DNA of 64,000 nt, from the NCBI GenBank assembly GCA_023053545.1, contig JAKZAN010000110.1, forward strand, positions 45,501-109,500. The letters run 5' to 3'. Shown here one piece after another: positions 48,001-61,700 of this stretch; within the stretch, counting starts at the first letter, position 1; each line of letters begins with the position of its first letter. The notes beneath the pieces were generated by a model that was not told the DNA's origin, made no database searches, and worked only from the letters and a program-made list of their open reading frames with translations. Source of the stretch: Lepidurus packardi (lineage: Eukaryota; Arthropoda; Branchiopoda; Notostraca; Triopsidae). The position numbers and the translations under genes are program-made.

Positions 48001-49760
48001 CTTAATTCATGTATTACTGACTTAATTCATGAATTACTGACTTAATTCATGAATTACGGACTTAATTCATGAATTACGGACTTAATTCATGAATAACTTA
48101 CTTAATTCATGAATTACTTACTTAATTCATGTATTACTGACTTAATTTATGAATTACTGACTTAATTCATGAATTACTGACTTAATTCATGAATTTCTGA
48201 CTTAATTCATGAATTACGGACCTAATTAATGAATTACTGACTTAATTCATGAATTACTGACTTAATTCATGAATTACTTACTTAATTCATGTATTACTGA
48301 CTAAATTCATGAATTACTGACTTAATTCATGTATTACTGACTAAATTCATGAATTACTGACTTAATTCATGAATTACTGACTTAATTCATGAACTACTGA
48401 CTTAATTCATGAATTACTGGCTTAACTAATGAATTACTGACTTAATTAATTAATTACTTACTTAATTAATGAATTGCTGATTTAATTAATGAATTACTGA
48501 CTTAATTAATGAATAACTGACTAAATTCATGAATTACTGACTAAATTCATGAATTACTTACTTAATTCATGTATTACTGACTTAATTAATGAATTACTGA
48601 ATTAATTCATGAATTACTTACTTAATTCATGAATTAATGAATTAATTCATGAATTTCTGACTTAATTCATGAATTACGGACTTAATTCATGAATAACTTA
48701 CTTAATTCATGAATTACTGACTTAATTCATGAATTACTTACTTAATTCATGTATTACTGACTTAATTTATGAATTACTGACTTAATTCATGAATTACTGA
48801 CTTAATTCATGAATTACTGACTTAATTCATGAATTACTGACTTAATTCATGAATTTCTGACTTAATTCATGAATTTCTGACTTAATTCATGAATTACGGA
48901 CCTAATTAATGAATTACTGACTTAATTCATGAATTACTGACTTAATTCATGAATTACTTACTTAATTCATGTATTACTGACTAAATTCATGAATTACTGA
49001 CTTAATTCATGAATTACTGACTTAATTCATGAACTACTGACTTAATTCATGAATTACTGACTTAACTAATGAATTACTGACTTAATTAATTAATTACTTA
49101 CTTAATTAATGAATTGCTGATTTAATTAATGAATTACTGACTTAATTAATGAATAACTGACTAAATTCATGAATTACTGACTAAATTCATGAATTACTTA
49201 CTTAATTCATGTATTACTGACTTAATTCATGAATTACTGACTTAATTACTGAATTACGGACTTTATTAATGAATTACTGACTTAATTCATGATTTATTGA
49301 GTAAATTCATGAATTACTGACTTTATTCATGAATTACTGACCTAATTCATAAATGACTGACTTAATTCATGAATTACTGACTTAGTTAATGAATTACTGA
49401 CTTAATTAATGAATTACTGACTTTATTAATGAATTACTGACTTAATTCATGATTTATTGAGTAAATTCATGAATTACTGACTTAATTCATGAATTACTGA
49501 CCTAATTCATAAATGACTGACTTAATTCATGAATTACTGACTTAGTTAATGAATTACTGACTTAATGAATGAATTACTGACTTTATTAATGAATTACTGA
49601 CTTAATTCATGATTTATTGAGTAAATTCATGAATTACTGACTTAATTCATGAATTACTGACCTAATTCATAAATGACTGACTTAATTCATGAATTACTGA
49701 CTTAGTTAATGAATTACTGACTTAATTCATGAATTACTTACTTAATTCATGTATTACTGA
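42100..49760. repeat. Higher-order repeat with periods 1460, 1860 and 2180 bp
   Basis: The marker GAATTACTGGCTTAACTAAT recurs at 42911, 44371, 46231 and 48411, giving successive unit lengths of 1460, 1860 and 2180 bp. All are exact multiples of 20. The longer units contain extra internal blocks of 400 and 320 bp, including repeated GATTTATTGAGTAAATTCAT groups. Unit ends are approximate. Confidence 0.8.
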
Positions 49761-51488
49761 CCTAATTCAGTAATTTCTGACTTAATTCATGAATTACTGA
49801 CTTAATTCACGAATTACTGACTTAATTATAGAATTACTGACTTAATTAATGAATTACTGAATTAATTCATGAATTACTTACTGAATTCATGTATTACTGA
49901 CCTAAACAAGGTATTACTGACTTAATTCATGAATTACTGACTTAATTCATGTATTACTGACTAAATTCATGAATTTCTGACTTAATTCACGAATTATTGA
50001 CTTAATTAATGAATTACTGACTTAATTAATGAATTACTGAATTAATTCATGAATTAGTGACTTAATTCATGAATTACTGACTTAATTTATGAATTACTGA
50101 CTTAATTCATGAATTACTGACTTAATTCATGAATTACTGACTTAATTCATGAATTACTGACTTAATTCATGAATTACTGACTTAATTCCTGAATTACTAA
50201 CTTAGCTCATGAATTACTGACTTAATTCCTGAATTACTGACTTAATTCCTGAATTACTGACTTAATTCATGAATTACTGACTTAATTCATGAATTACTGA
50301 CATAATTCATGAATTACTGACTTAATTAATGAATTACTGACTTAGATAAAATAATTACTGACTTAATTAATGAATTACTGACTAAATTCATGAATTACTT
50401 ACTTAATTCATGTATTACTGACTTAATTCATGAATTACTGACTTAACTACTGAATTACGGACTTAGATAAATAATTACGGACTTAAGTCATAAATTACTG
50501 ACTAAATTAATGAATTACGGACTTAATTAATGAATTACTGACGTAATTAATGAATTACTGACTTAGATAAAATAATTACTGACTTATATCATGAATTACT
50601 GACTTAATTAAATAATTACTTACTTAATTAATGAATTGCTGATTTAATTAATGAATTACTGACTTAATTAATGAATTACTGACTTAATGAATGAATTACT
50701 GACTTTATTAATGAATTACTGACTTAATTCATGATTTATTGAGTAAATTCATGAACTACTGACTTAATTCATGAATTACTGACCTAATTCATAAATGACT
50801 GACTTAATTCATGAATTACTGACTTAATTCATGAATTAATGATTTAATTAATGAATTTCTGACTAAATTCATGAATTACGGACTTAAATCATGAATAACT
50901 TACTTAATTCATGAATTACTGACTTAATTCATGAATTACTGACTTAATTAATGAATTACGGACTTAGATAAATAATTATGGACTTAATTCATGAATTACT
51001 GACTTAATTCATGAATTAATTACTTAATTCATGAATTAATGACTTAATTCATGAATTACTGACTTAATTCATGAATTACTGACTTAATTACTGAATTACT
51101 GACTTAATTCATGAATTACTGACTTAATTAACGAATTACTGACTTAATTCATGAATTGCTAACTTAGTTAATGAATTACTGACTTAATTCATGAATTCCT
51201 GACTTAATTCCTGAATTACTGACTTAATAAATTAATTACTTACTTAATTAATGAATTGCTGATTTAATTAATGAATTACTGACTTAATTAATGAATAACT
51301 GACTTAATTCATGAATGACTGACTTAATTCATGAATTAATGACTTAATTCATGAATTACTGACTTAATTCATGAATTACTGACTTAATTCATGAATTACT
51401 GACTTAGATAAAATAATTACTGACTTAAATGCATGAATGACTAACTTAATTAATTAATTACTTACTTAATTAATGAATTGCTGATTTA

Positions 51489-52006
51489 CCTGACCTCACC
51501 TCACCTGACCTCACCTCACCTGACCTCACCTCACTTGACCTTACTTGACCTCACCTCACCTCACCTCACCTCACCTCACCTCACCTCACCTCACCTCACC
51601 TCACTTGACCTTACTTGACCTCACCTGACCTCACCTCACTTGACCTTACTTGACCTCACCTCACCTCACCTCACCTCACTTGACCTTACTTGACCTCACC
51701 TGACCTCACCTGACCTCACCTCACTTGACCTTACTTGACCTCACCTGACCTCACCTCACTTGACCTTACTTGACCTCACCTCACCTCACCTCACTTGACC
51801 TTACTTGACCTCACCTGACCTCACCTCACTTGACCCTACTTGACCTCACCTGACCTCACTTGACCTTACTTGACCTCACCTGACCTCACCTGAACTCACC
51901 TGACCTCACCTGACCTCACTTGACCTTACTTGACCTCACCTGACCTCACCTGAACTCACCTGACCTCACCTGACCTCACCTCACTTGACCTTACTTGACC
52001 TTGACC
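51489..52006 (+). repeat. Pentamer/decamer satellite block B
   Basis: This 518-bp block is of the same type as block A, with longer pure runs of TCACC. On the minus strand it reads as TGAGG/TCAGG/TCAAG/TAAGG. It switches abruptly from the AT satellite at CTGATTTA/CCTGACC and back at TTGACC/ATAAATTAC. Confidence 0.93.
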
Positions 52007-55000
52007 ATAAATTACTTATTTAATTAATGAATTACTGATTTAGTTCATGAATTACTGACTTAATTAATGAATTGCGGACTTAATTTAATTAATTACGGTT
52101 TTAAGTAATGAATTATTGACTTAATTAAATAATTACTGACATAATTTATTAATTAATGACTTAATTCATGATATACTGACTTAATTAATAAATTACTGTC
52201 TTAATTATTTAATTAATTACGGACGTAATTAATGAATTACTGACTAAATTAAATAATTACTGACTTATTTTATTAATTAATGTCTAAATTCATGATATAC
52301 TGACTTAATTAATTAATTACGGACTTAATTCATGAATAAATGACTTAATTCATGGATTACTGACTTAATTAATAAATTACCGACTTATTTAATGATTACG
52401 GACTTAGATATACAATTACGGACTTAATTAAATAATTACGAACTTAATTCATGAATTATTGACTTAATTCATGAATTATTGACTTAATTATGGACTTAAT
52501 TAATGAATTACTGACTTAATTCATAATATACTGACTTAAATCATGAATTACTGACTTTACTTCAAGAATTACTTACTTAGTTCATGAATTACTTACCTAA
52601 TTTATGAATTACTGACTTAATTCATGAATTACCGAATAAATTCATGAATTACTGAAGTAATTCATAAATCACTGAATTAATTCATGAAATACTGACTTAA
52701 TTCATAAATTACTGACTTAATTCATGAATTACTTAACTTAACTAATTAATTACGGACTTAATTAATTAATTACGGACATGATTAATGAATTACGGACTTA
52801 ATTAATTAATTACGGACATGATAAATGAATTACGGACTTAACTAATAAATTACTGACTTAATTAATGAATAACTGACTTAATTCATGAATTACTGACTAA
52901 ATTCATGAATTACTTACTTAATTCATGTATTACTGACTTAATTACTGAATTACGGACTTAATTCATGAATTACTGACATAATTCATGAATTACTGACTTA
53001 ATTCATGAATTACTAACTTAGTTCATGAATTAATGACTTAATTCATGAATTACTGACTTAATTCATGAATTACTGACTTAATTCATGAATTACTTACTTA
53101 ATTCATGTATTACTGACTAAATTCATGAATTTCTGACTTAATTCACGAATTATTGACTTAATTAATGAATTACTGACTTAATTCATGAATTACTGACTTA
53201 ATTCATGAACTACTGACTTAATTCATGAATTACTGACTTAATTCCTGAATTACTAACTTAGCTCATGAATTACTGACTTAATTCCTGAATTACTGACTTA
53301 ATTCCTGAATTACTGACTTAATTCCTGAATTACTGACTTAATTCATGAATTACTGACTAAATTCATGAATTACTTACTTAATTCATGTATTACTGACTTA
53401 ATTCATGAATTACTGACTTAATTACTGAATTACGGATTTAGATAAATAATTACGGACTTAAGTCATAAATTACTGACTAAATTAATGAATTACGGACTTA
53501 ATTAATGAATTACTGACGTAATTAATTAATTACTGACTTAATTAATGAATTACTGACTTAATTAATGAATTACTGACTTTATTAATGAATTACTGACTTA
53601 ATTCATGATTTATTGAGTAAATTCATGAATTACTGACTTGATTCATGAATTACTGACTTAATTCATGTATTACTGACCTAATTCAGGAATTACTGACTTA
53701 ATTCATGAATTACTGACTCAATTCACGAATTACTGACTTAATTAATGAATTACTGACTTAATTCATGAATTAGTGACTTGATTCATGAATTACTGACTTA
53801 ATTCATGAATTACTGACCTAATTCATAAATGACTGACTAAATTCACGAATTGCTGACTTAGTTAATGAATTACTGACTTAATTCATGAATTACTTACTTA
53901 ATTCATGTATTACTGACCTAATTCAGTGATTTCTGACTTAATTCATGAATTACTGACTTAATTCACGAATTACTGACTTAATTATAGAATTACTGACTTA
54001 ATTAATGAATTACTGAATTAATTCATGAATTACTTACTTAATTCATGAATTAATGACTTAATTCATGAATTTCTGACTTAATTCATGAATTACGGACTTA
54101 ATTCATGAATAACTTACTTAATTCATGAATTACTGACTTAATTCATGAATTACTTACTTAATTCATGTATTACTGACTTAATTCATGAATTACTGACTTA
54201 ATTCATGAATTACTGACTTAATTCATGAATTACTGACTTAATTCCTGAATTACTAACTTAGCTCATGAATTACTGACTTAATTCCTGAATTACTGACTTA
54301 ATTCATGAATTACTGACTTAATTCATGAATTACTGACTTAATTCATGAATTACTGACTTAATTCATGAATTACTGACTTAATTAATGAATTACTGACTTA
54401 GATAAAATAATTACTGACTTAATTCATGAATTACTGACTTAATTACTGAATTACGGACTTAGATAAATAATTACGGACTTAAGTCATGAATTACTGACTT
54501 GATTCATGAATTACTGACTTAATTCATGTATTACTGACCTAATTCAGGAATTACTGACTTAATTAATGAATTACTGACTTAATTAATTAATTACTGACTT
54601 TATTAATGAATTACTGACTTAATTCATGATTTATTGAGTAAATTCATGAATTACTGACTTGATTCATGAATTACTGACTTAATTCATGTATTACTGACCT
54701 AATTCAGGAATTACTGACTTAATTCATGAATTACTGACTTAATTCACGAATTACTGACTTAATTAATGAATTACTGACTTAATTCATGAATTAGTGACTT
54801 GATTCATGAATTACTGACTTAATTCATGAATTACTGACTTAATTACTGAATTACTGACTTAATTCATGAATTACTGACTTAATTAACGAATTACTGACTT
54901 AATTCATGAATTGCTAACTTAGTTAATGAATTACCGACTTAATTCATGAATTCCTGACTTAATTCCTGAATTACTGACTTAATAAATTAATTACTTACTT

Positions 55001-55243
55001 AATTAATGAATTGCTGATTTAATTAATGAATTACTGACTTAATTAATGAATAACTGACTTAATTCATGAATGACTGACTTAATTCATGAATTAATGACTT
55101 AATTCATGAATTACTGACTTAATTCATGAATTACTGACTTAATTCATGAATTACTGACTTAGATAAAATAATTACTGACTTAAATGCATGAATGACTAAC
55201 TTAATTAATTAATTACTTACTTAATTAATGAATTGCTGATTTA
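52007..55243. repeat. AT-rich 20-bp satellite between blocks B and C
   Basis: About 3.2 kb of 20-bp satellite. The left about 850 bp is irregular, with many TTAATTAATTAATTACGG-type and ATATACTGAC variants. It matches 16997-17470 at its start (offset 35010), then diverges near 52480. The rest is regular monomers. Together with block B it forms a composite unit of about 3.75 kb that restarts at block C. No gene is seen. Confidence 0.95.
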
Positions 55244-55746
55244 CCTGACCTCACCTCACCTGACCTCACCTCACCTGACCTCACCTCACTTGACCTTACT
55301 TGACCTCACCTCACCTCACCTCACCTCACCTCACCTCACCTCACTTGACCTTACTTGACCTCACCTGACCTCACCTCACTTGACCTTACTTGACCTCACC
55401 TCACCTCACCTCACCTCACTTGACCTTACTTGACCTCACCTGACCTCACCTGACCTCACCTCACTTGACCTTACTTGACCTCACCTGACCTCACCTCACT
55501 TGACCTTACTTGACCTCACCTCACCTCACCTCACTTGACCTTACTTGACCTCACCTGACCTCACCTCACTTGACCCTACTTGACCTCACCTGACCTCACT
55601 TGACCTTACTTGACCTTACCTGACCTCACCTGAACTCACCTGACCTCACCTGACCTCACTTGACCTTACTTGACCTCACCTGACCTCACCTGAACTCACC
55701 TGACCTCACCTGACCTCACCTCACTTGACCTTACTTGACCTTGACC
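55244..55746 (+). repeat. Pentamer/decamer satellite block C
   Basis: This 503-bp block is nearly the same as block B, but one run of TCACC is shorter. Its start is 3755 bp and its end 3740 bp downstream of the corresponding points of block B, the difference being three 5-bp units. Entry and exit sequences are the same as for block B. Confidence 0.93.
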
Positions 55747-58700
55747 ATAAATTACTTATTTAATTAATGAATTACTGATTTAGTTCATGAATTACTGACT
55801 TAATTAATGAATTGCGGACTTAATTTAATTAATTACGGTTTTAAGTAATGAACTATTGACTTAATTAAATAATTACTGACATAATTTATTAATTAATGAC
55901 TTAATTCATGATATACTGACTTAATTAATTAATTACGGACTTAATTCATGAATAAATGACTTAATTCATGGATTACTGACTTAATTAATAAATTACCGAC
56001 TTATTTAATGATTACGGACTTAGATATACAATTACGGACTTAATTAAATAATTACGAACTTAATTCATGAATTATTGACTTAATTCATGAATTATTGACT
56101 TAATTATGGACTTAATTAATGAATTACTGACTTAATTCATAATATACTGACTTAAATCATGAATTACTGACTTTACTTCAAGAATTACTTACTTAGTTCA
56201 TGAATTACTTACCTAATTTATGAATTACTGACTTAATTCATGAATTACCGAATAAATTCATGAATTACTGAAGTAATTCATAAATCACTGAATTAATTCA
56301 TGAATTACTGACTTAATTCATAAATTACTGACTTAATTCATGAATTACTTAACTTAACTAATTAATTACGGACTTAATTAATTAATTACGGACATGATTA
56401 ATGAATTACGGACTTAATTAATTAATTACGGACATGATAAATGAATTACGGACTTAACTAATAAATTACTGACTTAATTAACGAATAACTGACTTAATTC
56501 ATGAATTACTGACTAAATTCATGAATTACTTACTTAATTCATGTATTACTGACTTAATTACTGAATTACGGACTTAATTCATGAATTACTGACATAATTC
56601 ATGAATTGCTGACTTAATTCATGAATTACTAACTTAGTTCATGAATTAATGACTTAATTCATGAATTACTGACTTAATTCATGAATTACTGACTTAATTC
56701 ATGAACTACTGACTTAATTCATGAATTACTGACTTAATTCCTGAATTACTGACTTAATTCATGAATTACTGACTAAATTCATGAATTACTTACTTAATTC
56801 ATGTATTACTGACTTAATTCATGAATTACTGACTTAATTACTGAATTACGGATTTAGATAAATAATTACGGACTTAAGTCATAAATTACTGACTAAATTA
56901 ATGAATTACGGACTTAATTAATGAATTACTGACGTAATTAATTAATTACTGACTTAATTAATGAATTACTGACTTAATTAATGAATTACTGACTTTATTA
57001 ATGAATTACTGACTTAATTCATGATTTATTGAGTAAATTCATGAATTACTGACTTGATTCATGAATTACTGACTTAATTCATGTATTACTGACCTAATTC
57101 AGGAATTACTGACTTAATTCATGAATTACTGACTCAATTCACGAATTACTGACTTAATTAATGAATTACTGACTTAATTCATGAATTAGTGACTTGATTC
57201 ATGAATTACTGACTTAATTCATGAATTACTGACCTAATTCATAAATGACTGACTAAATTCATGAATTACTGACTTAGTTAATGAATTACTGACTTAATTC
57301 ATGAATTACTTACTTAATTCATGTATTACTGACCTAATTCAGTGATTTCTGACTTAATTCATGAATTACTGACTTAATTCACGAATTACTGACTTAATTA
57401 TAGAATTACTGACTTAATTAATGAATTACTGAATTAATTCATGAATTACTGAATTAATTCATGAATTAATGACTTAATTCATGAATTTCTGACTTAATTC
57501 ATGAATTACGGACTTAATTCATGAATAACTTACTTAATTCATGAATTACTGACTTAATTCATGAATTACTTACTTAATTCATGTATTACTGACTTAATTC
57601 ATGAATTACTGACTTAATTCATGAATTACTGACTTAATTCATGAATTACTGACTTAATTCCTGAATTACTAACTTAGCTCATGAATTACTGACTTAATTC
57701 CTGAATTACTGACTTAATTCATGAATTACTGACTTAATTCATGAATTACTGACTTAATTCATGAATTACTGACTTAATTCATGAATTACTGACTTAATTA
57801 ATGAATTACTGACTTAGATAAAATAATTACTGACTTAATTCATGAATTACTGACTTAATTACTGAATTACGGACTTAGATAAATAATTACGGACTTAAGT
57901 CATGAATTACTGACTTGATTCATGAATTACTGACTTAATTCATGTATTACTGACCTAATTCAGGAATTACTGACTTAATTAATGAATTACTGACTTAATT
58001 AATTAATTACTGACTTTATTAATGAATTACTGACTTAATTCATGATTTATTGAGTAAATTCATGAATTACTGACTTGATTCATGAATTACTGACTTAATT
58101 CATGTATTACTGACCTAATTCAGGAATTACTGACTTAATTCATGAATTACTGACTTAATTCACGAATTACTGACTTAATTAATGAATTACTGACTTAATT
58201 CATGAATTAGTGACTTGATTCATGAATTACTGACTTAATTCATGAATTACTGACCTAATTCATAAATGACTGACTTAATTCATGAATTACTGACTTAGTT
58301 AATGAATTACTGACTTAATTCATGAATTACTTACTTAATTCATGTATTACTGACCTAATTCAGTAATTACTGACTTAATTCCCGAATTACTGACTTAATT
58401 CATGAATTACTGACTTAATTCATGAATTACTGACTTAATTAATGAATTACTGACTTAGATAAAATAATTACTGACTTAATTCATGAATTACTGACTTAAT
58501 TAATTAATTACTTACTTAATTAATGAACTGCTGATTTAATTAATGAATTACTGACTTAATTAATGAATAACTGACTTAATTCATGAATTACTGACTTAAT
58601 TCATGAATTCATGACTTAATTCACGAATTACTGACTTAATTATAGAATTACTGACTTAATTAATGAATTACTGAATTAATTCATGAATTACTTACTTAAT

Positions 58701-61700
58701 TCATGAATTAATGAATTAATTCATGAATTTCTGACTTAATTTATGAATTACGGACTTAATTCATGAATAACTTACATAAATTCATGAATTACTGACTTAA
58801 TTCATGAATTACTTACTTAATTCATGTATTACTGACTTAATTTATGAATTACTGACTTAATTCATGAATTACTGACTTAATTCATGAATTACTGACTTAA
58901 TTCATGAATTACTGACTTAATTCATGAATTTCTGACTTAATTCATGAATTTCTGACTTAATTCATGAATTACGGACCTAATTAATGAATTACTGACTTAA
59001 TTCATGAATTACTGACTTAATTCATGAATTACTTACTTAATTCATGTATTACTGACTAAATTCATGAATTACTGACTTAATTCATGAATTACTGACTTAA
59101 TTCATGAACTACTGACTTAATTCATGAATTACTGACTTAACTAATGAATTACTGACTTAATTAATTAATTACTTACTTAATTAATGAATTGCTGATTTAA
59201 TTAATGAATTACTGACTTAATTAATGAATAACTGACTAAATTAATGAATTACTGACTAAATTCATGAATTACTTACTTAATTCATGTATTACTGACTTAA
59301 TTCATGAATTACTGACTTAATTACTGAATTACGGACTTAATTAATGAATTACTGACGTAATTGATTAATTACTGACTTAATTAATGAATTACTGACTTTA
59401 TTAATGAATTACTGACTTAATTCATGATTTATTGAGTAAATTCATGAATTACTGACTTAATTCATGAATTACTGACCTAATTCATGAATGACTGACTTAA
59501 TTCATGAATTACTGACTTAGTTAATGAATTACTGACTTAATTAATGAATTACTGACTTTATTAATGAATTACTGACTTAATTCATGATTTATTGAGTAAA
59601 TTCATGAATTACTGACTTAATTCATGAATTACTGACCTAATTCATAAATGACTGACTTAATTTATGTATTACTGACTTAATTCATGAATTACTGACTTAA
59701 TTCATGAATTACTGACTTAATTCCTGAATTACTAACTTAGCTCATGAATTACTGACTTAATTCCTGAATTACTGACTTAATTCCTGAATTACTGACTTAA
59801 TTCATGAATTACTGACTTAATTAATGAATTACTGACTTAGATAAAATAATTACTGACTTAATTCATGAATTACTGACTAAATTCATGAATTACTTACTTA
59901 ATTCATGTATTACTGACTTAATTCATGAATTACTGACTTAATTACTGAATTACGGACTTAGATAAATAATTACGGACTTAAGTCATAAATTACTGACTAA
60001 ATTAATGAATTACGGACTTAATTAATGAATTACTGACGTAATTAATTAATTACTGACTTAATTAATGAATTACTGACTTAATTAATGAATTACTGACTTT
60101 ATTAATGAATTACTGACTTAATTCATGATTTATTGAGTAAATTCATGAATTACTGACTTGATTCATGAATTACTGACTTAATTCATGTATTACTGACCTA
60201 ATTCAGGAATTTCTGACTTAATTCATGAATTACTGACTTAATTCACGAATTACTGACTTAATTAATGAATTACTGACTTAATTCATGAATTAGTGACTTA
60301 GTTAATGAATTACTGACTTAATTCATGAATTACTTACTTAGTTCATGTATTACTGACCTAATTCAGTAATTACTGACTTAATTCCCGAATTACTGACTTA
60401 ATTCATGAATTACTGACTTAATTAATGAATTACTGACTTAGATAAAATAATTACTGACTTAATTCATGAATTACTGACTTAATTCATGAATTACTGACTT
60501 AATTAATTAATTACTTACTTAATTAATGAACTGCTGATTTAATTAATGAATTACTGACTTAATTAATGAATAACTGACTTAATTCATGAATTACTGACTT
60601 AATTCATGAATTCATGACTTAATTCACGAATTACTGACTTAATTCATGAATTAATGAATTAATTCATGAATTTCTGACTTAATTCATGAATTACGGACTT
60701 AATTCATGAATAACTTACTTAATTCATGAATTTCTGACTTAACTGACTTAATTCATGAATTACGGACTTAATTCATGAATAACTTACTTAATTCATGAAT
60801 TTCTGACTTAACTGACTTAATTCATGAATTACTGACTTAATTCATGAATTCATGACTTAATTCACGAATTACTGACTTAATTATAGAATTACTGACTTAA
60901 TTAATGAATTACTGAATTAATTCATGAATTACTTACTTAATTCATGAATTAATGAATTAATTCATGAATTTCTGACTTAATTCATGAATTACGGACTTAA
61001 TTCATGAATTACGGACTTAATTCATGAATAACTTACTTAATTCATGAATTACTTACTTAATTCATGTATTACTGACTTAATTTATGAATTACTGACTTAA
61101 TTCATGAATTACTGACTTAATTCATGAATTTCTGACTTAATTCATGAATTACGGACCTAATTCATGAATTACTGACTTAATTCATGAATTACTGACTTAA
61201 TTCATGAATTACTTACTTAATTCATGTATTACTGACTAAATTCATGAATTACTGACTTAATTCATGAATTACTGACTTAATTCATGAATTACTGACTTAA
61301 TTCATGAATTACTGACTTAATTAATGAATTACTGACTTAGATAAAATAATTACTGACTTAATTCATGAATTACTGACTTAATTACTGAATTACGGACTTA
61401 GATAAATAATTACGGACTTAAGTCATGAATTACTGACTTGATTCATGAATTACTGACTTAATTCATGTATTACTGACCTAATTCAGGAATTACTGACTTA
61501 ATTAATGAATTACTGACTTAATTAATTAATTACTGACTTTATTAATGAATTACTGACTTAATTCATGATTTATTGAGTAAATTCATGAATTACTGACTTG
61601 ATTCATGAATTACTGATTTAATTCATGTATTACTGACCAAATTCAGGAATTACTGACTTAATTCATGAATTACTGACTTAATTCACGAATTACTGACTTA

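Larger units (their letters stand above)
39534..51488. repeat. AT-rich 20-bp satellite array, right of copy 5
   Basis: About 12 kb of the same 20-bp satellite continues the array interrupted by copy 5. From about 41.5 to 50.3 kb the monomers stay strictly in 20-bp phase. A diverged monomer (CTAAACAAGGTATTACTGAC) lies near 49902. The last about 1 kb becomes more irregular before the switch to the pentamer block at 51489. No gene is seen. Confidence 0.97.
51489..58950. repeat. Composite higher-order unit: pentamer block plus AT satellite, about 3.75 kb
   Basis: A pentamer block followed by irregular edge monomers and then regular 20-mers occurs at 51489-55243 and again from 55244. The second copy flows into a longer AT array instead of ending in a third block. 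The outer limit of the second copy is approximate. Confidence 0.7.

Noticed and set aside
39534-51488. Host gene or tRNA hidden in the satellite
   Set aside because: Reading through, all sequence is monomer variants. Stops occur in every frame within a few monomers and no tRNA-like cloverleaf sequence is seen.
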